A stretch of 64,000 nucleotides of DNA from Spirochaetales bacterium (GTDB taxonomy: Bacteria; Spirochaetota; Spirochaetia; DSM-2461): assembly GCA_028533045.1 (NCBI GenBank), contig JAQQAP010000047.1, positions 43,807 to 107,806 of the forward strand, written 5' to 3'. A model generated the notes under the pieces. The model made no database searches, was not told where the DNA came from, and saw nothing but the letters and a program-made list of their open reading frames with translations. This document shows positions 8,720 through 16,727 of this stretch, piece by piece; position 1 is the first letter of the stretch; every line of letters starts with the position of its first letter. A program made the translations under genes and the position numbers.

Positions 8720-8837
8720 GAAGGGAAATCAAAAAAGCGGTTTCATAGGGACAATTGATTTAAAAAATACCAATAATCTCGAGTTTCACTGGAAGTTCAC
8801 CGTCAAATGTATATAGTTTAAAAAAGGAGAAATAATC

Positions 8838-10154
8838 ATGAAGAACGTACTTCATCCCCTATCTCTCTCCTTTAGCGGTGACTGGACTTTCCTGGAAGAA
8901 GATTACCGTAAAGATATGGTTAGCGAGTCGGTTTCAAAAACCAGAATCGCCCTTCTTATCGGCGCCTCCCTCTATGCTTTTTTTGGGATTCTCGACATGT
9001 TTATGGAAAAGGAAATGCTCCGGGCTTTTCTCTTTCTTCGCTACCTATTTATTGTTCCCGGCGGCTTTGTCGTTATTATTCTTAGCTATAGACCTTTTTT
9101 CCTAAAATATTCCCAGATCATCTTATTTGCCGTTTGCCTGGCAGGCGGTCTAGTCATATCTTTGATGATAGGAATTTCCCATTCCCCCCTTGCCTACACC
9201 TACTATATAGGCCTGATTCTTATTTTTATAACGATTCACTCTTTTATGCAGTTGCGCTTTCTTTGGGCTATGGCTTGCACCGTTCTGATTATCACGGCCT
9301 ATGAATTTGTTTATCTTACAATTATTAAACCTCAGCTGGTATATAGGCTCAACACCCATTTTTTTCTCTACTCGTCCGCCTTCATCTGCATGGCTTCCGG
9401 TTATTTTAACGAAATGAATTTAAGAAGAAGATATTACACCCAATTTCTTCTCAAAAAGGAAGAGGAGAAGGTAAACAGTCAAAAAGAGAAAATGGAAGTT
9501 TTAGGAACAATTTCCAGCAGCATTGCCCACGATTTTAATAATATGCTTATCTCCATGCAGGGTTATACAGAGCTCTCCCTGCAGGAAACAGCTCAGGATT
9601 CCCCTTCCCGACATTACCAGGAAGAAGTGTTTCGTGCTTCCCTCCGGGCCCAGGCCATGACGGAAGAGATCCTTTCCTTTTCCCGTGATGAACAATGCGC
9701 TTTTACAGCTGTATCTCCCCACAGTCTGTTTCAACAAGTGGAAGACTACCTAACGCCCCGTCTCCCTGATAACATAGAGTTTTACTACTACAAGGATTCG
9801 ACAAAAATGATTTGGGGCGATGAAAACAAATTATATCGCCTTCTTCTGAACCTCTGTACCAATTCGCTTCATGCCATGGAGGAGAACGGCGGAGTCCTTG
9901 TTTTATCTTCGGAAGAGAGGGATTATAGAATTCTTCTTCGGATAAAAGACAATGGACCGGGAATAGAAGAAAACATAAGGGATCATATCTTCGAACCCTA
10001 CTTTACAACTAAAAAAGAAGGTAAAGGAACGGGTCTTGGACTTTATATCGTGCAGGAAATGGTAGGGAAAATGGGCGGTAAAATTTCTTTAAAAAGTTCG
10101 CCGGGAGAAGGTACGGAATTCTTGATATTCCTTCCCATTTTTATTCCTCGATAG
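8838..10154 (+). CDS. Membrane histidine kinase (NtrB-like)
   Basis: A 438-residue sensor kinase. Residues about 35-190 contain six hydrophobic segments, a membrane sensor without a recognisable extracytoplasmic domain, followed by a short charged linker. The dimerisation domain carries the phosphorylated His in S-S-I-A-H-D-F-N-N-M-L, and the ATPase has the N box (L-N-L-C-T-N-S-L-H-A-M), D-N-G-P-G-I and G-T-G-L-G-L-Y-I-V. There is no receiver and no response regulator next door, so it is an orphan here. ATG 8838 follows AAAAAAGGAGAAAT. It diverges from pgi. No terminator with a T run was seen after it; an 8-bp inverted repeat lies 80 bases downstream. Confidence 0.88.
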   Translation: MKNVLHPLSLSFSGDWTFLEEDYRKDMVSESVSKTRIALLIGASLYAFFGILDMFMEKEMLRAFLFLRYLFIVPGGFVVIILSYRPFFLKYSQIILFAVCLAGGLVISLMIGISHSPLAYTYYIGLILIFITIHSFMQLRFLWAMACTVLIITAYEFVYLTIIKPQLVYRLNTHFFLYSSAFICMASGYFNEMNLRRRYYTQFLLKKEEEKVNSQKEKMEVLGTISSSIAHDFNNMLISMQGYTELSLQETAQDSPSRHYQEEVFRASLRAQAMTEEILSFSRDEQCAFTAVSPHSLFQQVEDYLTPRLPDNIEFYYYKDSTKMIWGDENKLYRLLLNLCTNSLHAMEENGGVLVLSSEERDYRILLRIKDNGPGIEENIRDHIFEPYFTTKKEGKGTGLGLYIVQEMVGKMGGKISLKSSPGEGTEFLIFLPIFIPR

Positions 10155-10461
10155 GGTTGCTTTTGTTTCATAACTTCTCTTTTTGGATACATTTTATCAC
10201 TTCTAATTTAAACACAATCTATTCTATAGGGTTTTTAGACTAATATTCTTCCTTTTCAGTCTAAATCTAATTATCTCTTTATATACATATACTTATATTC
10301 ATATTCTTCGTTAAATTTGTATTCAAAACAGCTATGTATATTAATCAATCGTTTAATATATCATTTTTTCATTGACAGCTAAGATTTTAGGTATTAGAGT
10401 TTTAGTATAAAAAAATATCGATTTTTTACTGTAAATACCCCCAGGGTAAAAGGAGGATTTT
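10155..10461 (+). other. Geneless AT-rich stretch before the sulfur locus
   Basis: About 300 bases without an open frame that looks coding. It holds an 8-bp inverted repeat, TTTAGACT (10234-10241) and AGTCTAAA (10258-10265) with a 16-base loop and no T run, and the promoter listed separately. A small dyad TACCC-CCA-GGGTA (10436-10448) touches the ribosome site of the first gene. No riboswitch fold was recognised. Confidence 0.6.
10372..10400 (+). promoter_or_regulatory. Sigma-70-type promoter of the sulfur locus
   Basis: Consensus TTGACA (10372-10377), a 17-bp spacer and TAGAGT (10395-10400). Transcription would start near 10407, giving a leader of about 55 bases to ATG 10462. Confidence 0.65.
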
Positions 10462-11157
10462 ATGGGAGATACGGACGCTGCGGCTCCTAAAATTCAGAGG
10501 TCGTCCCGTTCTTCATCAAGATCGAGAAAAAAGAAGAAAAATCAGATTCCCGCCGGTATTGTCGTAGGAGTAGTCCTTAGCGTGCTTGGTGTGATTGCCG
10601 GTATATCCAGTCCTCGGCTGGCCCTGTTTTGGTTTACCGGCATATTTTTTGGTTTTATCCTGCAGAGATCACGCTTTTGCTTTACCGCTTCCATGCGCGA
10701 CCCTGCCCTGACCGGCAGTACAACCCTCACCCGGGCGGTATTAATTGCTTTTGCCATTACCTCTTTGGGATTTTGGGCCATTAAATACGGAGCCCATTTA
10801 CAGGGTCTTCCCATCCCCGGTCAGTCCCATGTCGTTCCCGTAAGCCTGGCGACTGCGGTGGGATCGTTTATGTTTGGCATTGGAATGGTTATTGCCGGAG
10901 GTTGTGCTTCCGGTACCCTCATGAGAGTGGGAGAAGGATTCATTATGCAAATTATTTCCCTCTTCTTCTTTGTGATTGGTTCTCTTTGGGGGGCCCATGA
11001 CTTTGGCTGGTGGAAACTCCATGTCATATCCAATGGAAAGACGGTATTCCTTCCCGATGTATTCGGATGGGGAGGATCAATTGTAGTACAAATGCTCATT
11101 ATCGTTCTGCTCTTTATCGCAGCCGATAAATGGGAACACAGAAAAGACGAAAACTAA
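10462..11157 (+). CDS. YeeE/YedE (TsuA-like) thiosulfate transporter, N-terminal half
   Basis: A 231-residue membrane protein with a basic Ser/Arg/Lys-rich cytosolic tail (residues 1-28) and about five membrane segments. TsuA imports thiosulfate through a relay of three conserved Cys. Here two are visible: Cys73 in R-S-R-F-C-F and Cys148 in G-G-C-A-S-G-T. They fit the first two Cys of the Spirochaeta thermophila protein, while the third is in the separate gene at 11409-11954. TsuA is normally one chain of about 330-350 residues; split versions (PmpA/PmpB style) are known. The ribosome site AAAGGAGG precedes ATG 10462. It is the first gene of the locus, ten bases before tusA. Thiosulfate as substrate is inferred from the family. 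Confidence 0.85.
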   Translation: MGDTDAAAPKIQRSSRSSSRSRKKKKNQIPAGIVVGVVLSVLGVIAGISSPRLALFWFTGIFFGFILQRSRFCFTASMRDPALTGSTTLTRAVLIAFAITSLGFWAIKYGAHLQGLPIPGQSHVVPVSLATAVGSFMFGIGMVIAGGCASGTLMRVGEGFIMQIISLFFFVIGSLWGAHDFGWWKLHVISNGKTVFLPDVFGWGGSIVVQMLIIVLLFIAADKWEHRKDEN

Positions 11158-11167
11158 GGAGTTTATT

Positions 11168-11395
11168 ATGGCAGAATTTGAATTGGATTGTTTAGGCGAA
11201 GCTTGTCCCGTACCTCTGGTAAAAGCGGAAAAGAAACTTAAGGAACTGGCCGTAGGAGATGTCCTTATTGTACTTCTCGATCACAGTTGCGCTATGAAAA
11301 ACGTTCCCGAATGGGCCAGAAAAGAGGGTCATAACGTTGAAATCGAAGAAGTCGATGACGGCGAATGGGAATGTATTATCGAAAAAGCGAAATAA
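11168..11395 (+). CDS. tusA: TusA/SirA-family sulfur carrier protein
   Basis: A 75-residue cytosolic sulfur carrier. The diagnostic motif C-P-V-P-L occurs at Cys13, preceded by D-C-L-G-E-A, and the length is the family's usual 75-81. TusA-type proteins hold a persulfide on this Cys and hand it on; the partner TsuB in E. coli is needed for thiosulfate uptake by TsuA. The position between the two halves of a split TsuA strongly suggests that role. The start follows AAGGAG. Genes on both sides are 10 and 13 bases away, so it is co-transcribed. Confidence 0.93.
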   Translation: MAEFELDCLGEACPVPLVKAEKKLKELAVGDVLIVLLDHSCAMKNVPEWARKEGHNVEIEEVDDGEWECIIEKAK

Positions 11396-11408
11396 AGGGT
11401 CTCCCTTA

Positions 11409-11954
11409 ATGAAACTTAAAGATAAGATTAAAGAGAACAAATATTACAAGATGTGGTTTAAGCAGGCCTGGCCCTATTTAACCGGAGCTGTGTTGCTTTC
11501 CCTCTTCCAAATTGTGACCCTGGCTTCAACCGGATCTCCCTGGGGGGTTTCCGGTGTATTTGCCAACTGGGGTGCCTGGCTATTTGAACTGTTCGGCGGA
11601 AGTGTAGACAAATGGTACTACTTCTCCTCCGAAGGAGCTCAGAGAACTCTTGAAGGCGGTTTTTTTGCCGATCCCGGGACCTACAGAAATCTGGGGGTTA
11701 TTTTTGGAGCTTTCTTTGCTTCCCTTATGGCATCGCAGCTAAAGATTAAGAAGATTAAATCTGCCAAACAGATTTTTGCTGCTATTCTGGGCGGTCTTCT
11801 TATGGGTTACGGTGCGCGGATTGGTTTTGGTTGTAATATAGGAGCCCTGTTTTCCGGTATTGCTTCCCTCTCCCTTTCCGGTTGGGTTTATGCGGTCTTC
11901 CTCTTTTTGGGAGCCATGGCCGGCAGTAAACTTCTTGTAAAATATTTTATGTAA
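11409..11954 (+). CDS. YeeE/YedE (TsuA-like) thiosulfate transporter, C-terminal half
   Basis: A 181-residue membrane protein with about four hydrophobic segments. It carries the C-terminal family motif G-A-R-I-G-F-G-C-N-I-G-A-L-F-S-G-I, whose Cys142 corresponds to the third Cys of the TsuA relay. An extra loop rich in Trp and Tyr (residues about 42-75) lies outside the membrane. ATG 11409 is chosen because the frame upstream is only the tusA gene in another phase; AAAGGG lies before it. With the product of 10462-11157 it would rebuild a whole transporter. An intrinsic terminator follows at once. Confidence 0.85.
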   Translation: MKLKDKIKENKYYKMWFKQAWPYLTGAVLLSLFQIVTLASTGSPWGVSGVFANWGAWLFELFGGSVDKWYYFSSEGAQRTLEGGFFADPGTYRNLGVIFGAFFASLMASQLKIKKIKSAKQIFAAILGGLLMGYGARIGFGCNIGALFSGIASLSLSGWVYAVFLFLGAMAGSKLLVKYFM

Positions 11955-11960
11955 TGACCG

Positions 11961-11988
11961 GTCGTGCCCTCACGGGCACGGCTTTTTT
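11961..11988 (+). terminator. Intrinsic terminator or attenuator inside the sulfur locus
   Basis: GTCGTGCCC and GGGCACGGC (11961-11969, 11974-11982) form a nine-pair stem with a four-base loop, then six T. It separates the transporter genes from the flavoprotein gene 13 bases further on, which must be reached by readthrough or by a promoter I did not find. Confidence 0.8.
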
Positions 11989-12000
11989 AAGGATTGTCCC

Positions 12001-13224
12001 ATGGCAAGAGAAAAGAAGATTGAAGAATACGATGTGGTAATCATCGGCGGTGGTGCAGCGGGTTTAACAGCAGGGATTTACTGCGGCCGGGCCCGTCTCA
12101 AAACAATTATTATTGAAAAGTCCCTGGTGGGCGGTTTAGCCACCTACACCAATGAAATTGAAAACTATCCCGGTTTCCCCGAAGGAACTACCGGACTGGG
12201 CCTTATGGAACTTTTCCAGAAGCAGGCCAAAAAGTTTGGGGTCAAATTCAAGGGAACCGATGTCAAATCGGTAGAACTGGAAGGGGAAATCAAAACTGTT
12301 GAAACTTTCCGAACTACCTATAAAGCTAAAACCGTAATTATCGCCAGCGGCGGCCGCCCCCGTATTACCGGAGCCGACCGGGAGGAAGAATTTCTCTACG
12401 ACAAAGGCATTTCCTTCTGCGCAACCTGTGATGCCGCAGCCAATACGGGCAAAAAGGTTATGATTATAGGATCCGGTGATGCGGCGATTGAAGAGGGTAT
12501 GTTCCTTACAAAGTTTGCCGACAAGGTCTACGTTTCCGTTATCCATGAAGAAGGGAAAATGGACTGTAACGAAATTGCCAAGGCTGAAGCTCTGGATAAT
12601 CCTAAAATGGAATTTATCTGGAACAGCGTAGTTAAACGATTTGAGGGATCGGAGCACCTGGAAAAGGTTGTATTGAAGGATCTTAAATCGGACGATGAAA
12701 TACCCATTGTAGTTCCCACCTGCTTTGAATTTATCGGCTACATTCCCAATACGGAAATTTTCAAAGGCCAAATTGACCTGACCGAACGGGGTTACGTTCT
12801 TACCAATGAAAATAAGGAAACTAACATTGAAGGTGTTTTTGCTGTGGGAGATGTAACGGAAAAATTCCTCAAACAGGTTTCCACCGCCGTTGGTGACGGG
12901 GCGGTTGCCGGCGTTGGTGCGGAGAGATACATTGCCGAATCGGAAATGGTTAAAACACAGATTCTGGCTAAAGAGGGTATTGTCTTTGCCTACGACGCTT
13001 CCGATGGAAAGAGCCACGAAATGCTAAAGGATATAGAAACCATAGAAGAAATGGCTAAGGGAAAGTTTTCCGTTACCCGTGTGGATGTCTATAAATCCAA
13101 GGGGATTTCCAATCGCCTGGGAATCCACGAATTCCCCAAACTGGCTATTATCAAGAACGGGAAAGTTCATGCCATTCTAAATGAAGAATTTTCCTATAAT
13201 GAAGTAGTCAATTACTTTAACTAG
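12001..13224 (+). CDS. Thioredoxin-reductase-like flavoprotein with a C-terminal degenerate thioredoxin domain
   Basis: A 407-residue cytosolic oxidoreductase. Residues 1-315 are a thioredoxin-reductase fold: FAD motif G-G-G-A-A-G near 18, the redox pair C140-A-T-C143, the nucleotide motif G-S-G-D-A-A-I-E-E-G and the late FAD motif G-V-F-A-V-G-D-V. The H-R-R motif used to grip NADPH is missing (V-I-H-E-E-G instead), so NADH or another donor is possible. Residues 320-407 look like a thioredoxin fold with the cis-Pro region H-E-F-P-K-L but no C-x-x-C. AAGGATTG precedes ATG 12001, and the 3' neighbour starts 14 bases after the stop. The sulfur context suggests reduction of persulfide or protein thiols rather than general thioredoxin reduction; that is inference. 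Confidence 0.85.
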   Translation: MAREKKIEEYDVVIIGGGAAGLTAGIYCGRARLKTIIIEKSLVGGLATYTNEIENYPGFPEGTTGLGLMELFQKQAKKFGVKFKGTDVKSVELEGEIKTVETFRTTYKAKTVIIASGGRPRITGADREEEFLYDKGISFCATCDAAANTGKKVMIIGSGDAAIEEGMFLTKFADKVYVSVIHEEGKMDCNEIAKAEALDNPKMEFIWNSVVKRFEGSEHLEKVVLKDLKSDDEIPIVVPTCFEFIGYIPNTEIFKGQIDLTERGYVLTNENKETNIEGVFAVGDVTEKFLKQVSTAVGDGAVAGVGAERYIAESEMVKTQILAKEGIVFAYDASDGKSHEMLKDIETIEEMAKGKFSVTRVDVYKSKGISNRLGIHEFPKLAIIKNGKVHAILNEEFSYNEVVNYFN

Positions 13225-13238
13225 GAGAGTTGGAATTT

Positions 13239-14138
13239 ATGAAAAGATTTTTTCTTCTTGCCACTGTTGTGCTTTTGGTTCTCTCATCCTGTTCTTTTAC
13301 CAAGTACGAAGAAACGGGGACGCTCATTGTAGATAGTAAGGAAGCAGTGGAACTCATCGATGAAGGCTATCTTCTATTGGATGCCCAGAAAAAGACATCC
13401 TGGCTCAAGGAACATGCCGCCGGGGCTGCCAACATTGAGAGAAAACAGATTATGATTTCCGATCCGGTCCCAAACAGTGTAGCCCCTTCGTCTGTAATCG
13501 CAGAAGCGGCCGAGATGGCCGGACTGACAGAAAACAGCGATATTATTATCTACGATGACAATAAGAATATGGATGCGACCCGATTATACTGGACCTTGAC
13601 CTATTATGGTCATAAGGGTGATATAAAGATTCTCTCCGGCGGACTTTCCGCTCTTAAGGAAAGGGGTATGGAAATTGCATCCGGAGAAGAATCTACAGCT
13701 ATGGGAAAATACACGGCCAGCGGTGCTGACGATAGCGTCATAGCCCTAATAGATGAGCTTTCCCAACTTATTGACAATCCCGATGAGCAGAAGGTGATCC
13801 TCGATGTTCGGACAGACGAAGAGTATTTCGCCGGAACGATTCCCGGTTCAATTCACATCAATCATGAGGAAAACCTTTTTTCCGACGGTAGTTTCAAACC
13901 GGTCCAGCATATCAAAATACTCTACAAGGAAGCGGGGATTCTTCCCGATGATGAAATCATAATTTACTGTAAATCTTCCGTAAGAGCGGCCAACAGTTAT
14001 GCCGCTCTTTACAACGGAGGATACAGAAATCTCAAGATTTATGACGGAGCCTGGTTGGAATGGAGTAAATCGGGTGAAGCGATTTATACGCCGGAAAGAG
14101 AATTTACCGTAATAACTGCCAGTCAGGATAATTCCTGA
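13239..14138 (+). CDS. Tandem-rhodanese lipoprotein
   Basis: A 299-residue exported protein. The signal peptide ends in a lipobox L-V-L-S-S-C (Cys18), so it is anchored outside the inner membrane. Two rhodanese domains follow. The first (about 30-150) lacks the catalytic Cys: the active-site loop reads Y-D-D-N-K-N-M-D. The second (about 160-295) has it, Cys244 in Y-C-K-S-S-V-R-A. This inactive-plus-active arrangement matches classical thiosulfate sulfurtransferases. ATG 13239 is preferred to an in-frame TTG at 13230 because AGGAGA sits 9-14 bases before it and the signal peptide starts there. It probably moves sulfane sulfur extracytoplasmically, feeding or protecting the transporter encoded upstream. 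Confidence 0.88.
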   Translation: MKRFFLLATVVLLVLSSCSFTKYEETGTLIVDSKEAVELIDEGYLLLDAQKKTSWLKEHAAGAANIERKQIMISDPVPNSVAPSSVIAEAAEMAGLTENSDIIIYDDNKNMDATRLYWTLTYYGHKGDIKILSGGLSALKERGMEIASGEESTAMGKYTASGADDSVIALIDELSQLIDNPDEQKVILDVRTDEEYFAGTIPGSIHINHEENLFSDGSFKPVQHIKILYKEAGILPDDEIIIYCKSSVRAANSYAALYNGGYRNLKIYDGAWLEWSKSGEAIYTPEREFTVITASQDNS

Positions 14139-14191
14139 TTTATTTTAGTACTCACGGGGAGAGTAATCCTCTTAAACAAAGGAGTTTTTTT

Positions 14192-15118
14192 ATGAAAAGA
14201 TTTTTGTCACTTTTTTTCGTAGCCCTGCTTATTCCTTTCACAGTCCTTACAGGCTGTGCAGAGAAAGAAAAAGCAGCCGAAACTACTGCGACTGCGGTAG
14301 CCCAGGTAAACCCTGTAGAAGAAGCGGCTCTGGCCTATTTTGCCGACTACCCCGGCTCCAGAATTGTTCCTGCTACAACAGTTTTTGAAAAAATGGATGC
14401 CGGTGAGGATATCTTTATTCTGGATATCAGAAAGGCGGAAGATTACGCAGCCGGCCATCTTAAAGGCGCAGTAAATGCCGCGTGGGGGACTCCGGCACTG
14501 GCAGAATCTCTGAACTGGCTTCCCGATGATGTGCCCCTGTTCGTTAATTGCTACTCCGGACAGACTGCCGGACAGACTGTTGCCGTACTAAATGTAGCCG
14601 GTTTTAAGGCTTCCTCCATCAAATACGGCTGGAAACTGGGGATTACCCAGGCCGAAGGATATGAGGCGTATACGGAAAGCACAGTGAATCCTGCTCCCGT
14701 AGAAAGCGGTGTAAAAATCGATGCAGAAATCAAGAGCGCCGCAGCAGACTACTTTAATAACCTCAAAGCCGATCCCGAAACTCCCAGTAATATCATAGCG
14801 GCTTCAAAGCTCAAGGAAAAACTTGATGCCGATGAAGAGATGACGATCGTATCTATCAGAAAACCTGAAGACTTCAGCGCCGGTCATGTGGAAAGCGCCA
14901 TTAACATTCCCTTTGGAGCGGGTATGGAAGCCCAATTTGCCGACCTCCCCCAGGACGAAAAAGTTTTTGTTTACTGCTACTCCGGTCAGACCGCCGGTCA
15001 GACAGTTGCCATAATGAGACTTCTTGGAATTGATGCGGCTTCTGTTAAGAGCGGTTTCGGAACCAGCGGGACCGGAACTACCGGGTGGAATAACGAAGGT
15101 CTTCCCATCGTTAAATAG
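14192..15118 (+). CDS. Tandem-rhodanese lipoprotein with two active sites
   Basis: A 308-residue exported protein with a signal peptide and lipobox V-L-T-G-C (Cys22). Two rhodanese domains (about 45-165 and 190-305) each keep the catalytic Cys in the same unusual loop C-Y-S-G-Q-T-A-G-Q-T: Cys120 and Cys262. The two halves are similar enough to be an internal duplication. AAAGGAG precedes ATG 14192, 53 bases after the other rhodanese gene, and a strong terminator follows at 15137. With the upstream genes it forms a sulfur-acquisition locus; a periplasmic thiosulfate or polysulfide donor role is inferred. Confidence 0.88.
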   Translation: MKRFLSLFFVALLIPFTVLTGCAEKEKAAETTATAVAQVNPVEEAALAYFADYPGSRIVPATTVFEKMDAGEDIFILDIRKAEDYAAGHLKGAVNAAWGTPALAESLNWLPDDVPLFVNCYSGQTAGQTVAVLNVAGFKASSIKYGWKLGITQAEGYEAYTESTVNPAPVESGVKIDAEIKSAAADYFNNLKADPETPSNIIAASKLKEKLDADEEMTIVSIRKPEDFSAGHVESAINIPFGAGMEAQFADLPQDEKVFVYCYSGQTAGQTVAIMRLLGIDAASVKSGFGTSGTGTTGWNNEGLPIVK

Positions 15119-15136
15119 TTAACTTTACTAGTAATC

Positions 15137-15166
15137 ACTCCCCTTTTTAAAAGGGGAGTTTTTTTT
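15137..15166 (+). terminator. Strong intrinsic terminator of the sulfur locus
   Basis: ACTCCCCTTTT and AAAAGGGGAGT form an almost continuous palindrome (15137-15159) followed directly by a run of T to 15166. Confidence 0.9.
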
Positions 15167-15179
15167 AGGGAGATCAACC

Positions 15180-16727
15180 ATTAAAAAAAACAGAGGTATT
15201 TTACTTTATATTTTTCTCTGGTTTCTATTAAATTTGGTTTTTCTCACGGATTTTCCCTTTTTACACACCGATGAACCGTGGCTAAGCGGGCTATCACGGG
15301 TTATGGCGGAACAAAAGAGTCCTGCCGTCACGGAGGATTTCTTTGATCTCTACGAAAGGCACCCCCATGGCATAAAGATTCTCTACCACGGGATTCAGAT
15401 AGTAATTTTCAAGATATTCGGCTACTCATTATTTACTGCCCGCCTAAGCTCACTTTTAGCCGGAGCGGGGGGGATATTCTGTCTTTACCGGATACTTGAA
15501 GGGCTGGTCCCCCAAAAAAATCGTTTTATTTCCTTCCTGGTCTGTATAATTTTCTCCTGGGATATACAATTTCTTTATGCATCTCACCTGGCCCGTCAGG
15601 AAATCTATATTCTTCTTTTCTTCCTCATCACCATTAATCTTTATTTGAGAGGGCGATCTCACCCAAAGGACAACAATTTTCTTCTTATGGGACTTATCTG
15701 CGGCGGGGCTCTCGGAATTCATCCCAACGCCTTTATTACGGCCCTACCCTTGATTCTCTTACTCCTTAGGGATGGAATAAAGGCCAGGCTAAGTCTAAAA
15801 CAGGGTTGTTTTTTTCTTCTTACAGCCTCCCTTTGCGTAATCTTCTTTACAGGCTTGAGCTTTCTTTTCAATCTAAACTTTGTTCATGACTACCGTAGTT
15901 TTGGACAGACCGTAGGTGTGAGCAATACAATAGATATGAAAATACTGGGGTTCTTTATCTTTCTAAAAAAGATTTTTCACCAGCTGGCAGGAACATACTA
16001 TTTGCCCAATATAAAGTATATATTTCTTCTGAGCCCTCTCCTTCTCGTCCTTTCCCTTTGGGATAAAACCGGAAAACGATGTATCATTTTTTTTACTCTT
16101 TTAGGGATAAGCCTGGGGTTGATTATCATTGGAAAATACAGTCCCCCTTCCTTTCTTTTTTTTCTTGTACCCTTTTATTTAGCCCTTTCTAGCAGTTTTC
16201 ATCTCCTTTGGGATAAGGGCTTACTCAGGATAATCCCCATACTTATCGCTTTGCTTATCATAGGCCTTTCTCTTTTCCAACTTGTTGGCGAATGGAAAAA
16301 AGAAAACACCCATTTAGAGAGCTATTATGACAATTTGAGTTCCTGCTTACCCCGGGGCAGCACTGTTCTGGGGGGCTTGATCCTGGATTATTATTTGGAA
16401 GAGGAGGGACGAATCTATGACTGGAGAAATCTGGCCTTTCTAAAAAAACAATCGGTCGATTCCTATTTTGAGGAACGAAATATAGAATATGTCGTCTTAA
16501 GTTCGGAAATTCCCTTTATCTACCAAAACCGCCCTACCTGGAATGCCCTTTATGGAAATACCGCCAATTGGTACCCCCAATTAGAGTTATTTCTTAAAGA
16601 AGAGGCAGAATTAATAGGGGAATTTTCCTCTCCCGGTTACGGAACCAGAATAGCCCCATATCGCTTTAATACGAAAGAAACGACATATATTTACCAGCTT
16701 TCCCCGACCGATTCAACAAGAGAATGA
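15180..16727 (+). CDS. GT39/ArnT-like membrane glycosyltransferase
   Basis: A polytopic inner-membrane protein of about 515 residues resembling GT39/PMT and ArnT transferases, which move sugars from polyprenyl-phosphate donors outside the membrane. The acidic first-loop motif H-T-D-E-P-W and about ten hydrophobic segments are visible; the C-terminal 150 residues are soluble. No ATG gives a full N-terminus. An ATT at 15180 lies five bases after AGGGAGAT and would give K-K-N-R plus a whole first membrane helix; the next usual codon, TTG 15234, would start inside that helix and lacks a ribosome site. I therefore prefer ATT. The 3' end overlaps the converging ABC ATPase gene by 37 bases. The GT2 of the converging operon may make its lipid-linked donor. 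Confidence 0.8.
   Translation: MKKNRGILLYIFLWFLLNLVFLTDFPFLHTDEPWLSGLSRVMAEQKSPAVTEDFFDLYERHPHGIKILYHGIQIVIFKIFGYSLFTARLSSLLAGAGGIFCLYRILEGLVPQKNRFISFLVCIIFSWDIQFLYASHLARQEIYILLFFLITINLYLRGRSHPKDNNFLLMGLICGGALGIHPNAFITALPLILLLLRDGIKARLSLKQGCFFLLTASLCVIFFTGLSFLFNLNFVHDYRSFGQTVGVSNTIDMKILGFFIFLKKIFHQLAGTYYLPNIKYIFLLSPLLLVLSLWDKTGKRCIIFFTLLGISLGLIIIGKYSPPSFLFFLVPFYLALSSSFHLLWDKGLLRIIPILIALLIIGLSLFQLVGEWKKENTHLESYYDNLSSCLPRGSTVLGGLILDYYLEEEGRIYDWRNLAFLKKQSVDSYFEERNIEYVVLSSEIPFIYQNRPTWNALYGNTANWYPQLELFLKEEAELIGEFSSPGYGTRIAPYRFNTKETTYIYQLSPTDSTRE

Noticed and set aside
10234..10265. Inverted repeat after the histidine kinase gene as a terminator
   Set aside because: The stem is AT-rich with a 16-base loop and no T run follows, so termination is unlikely; it is only mentioned within the geneless stretch.
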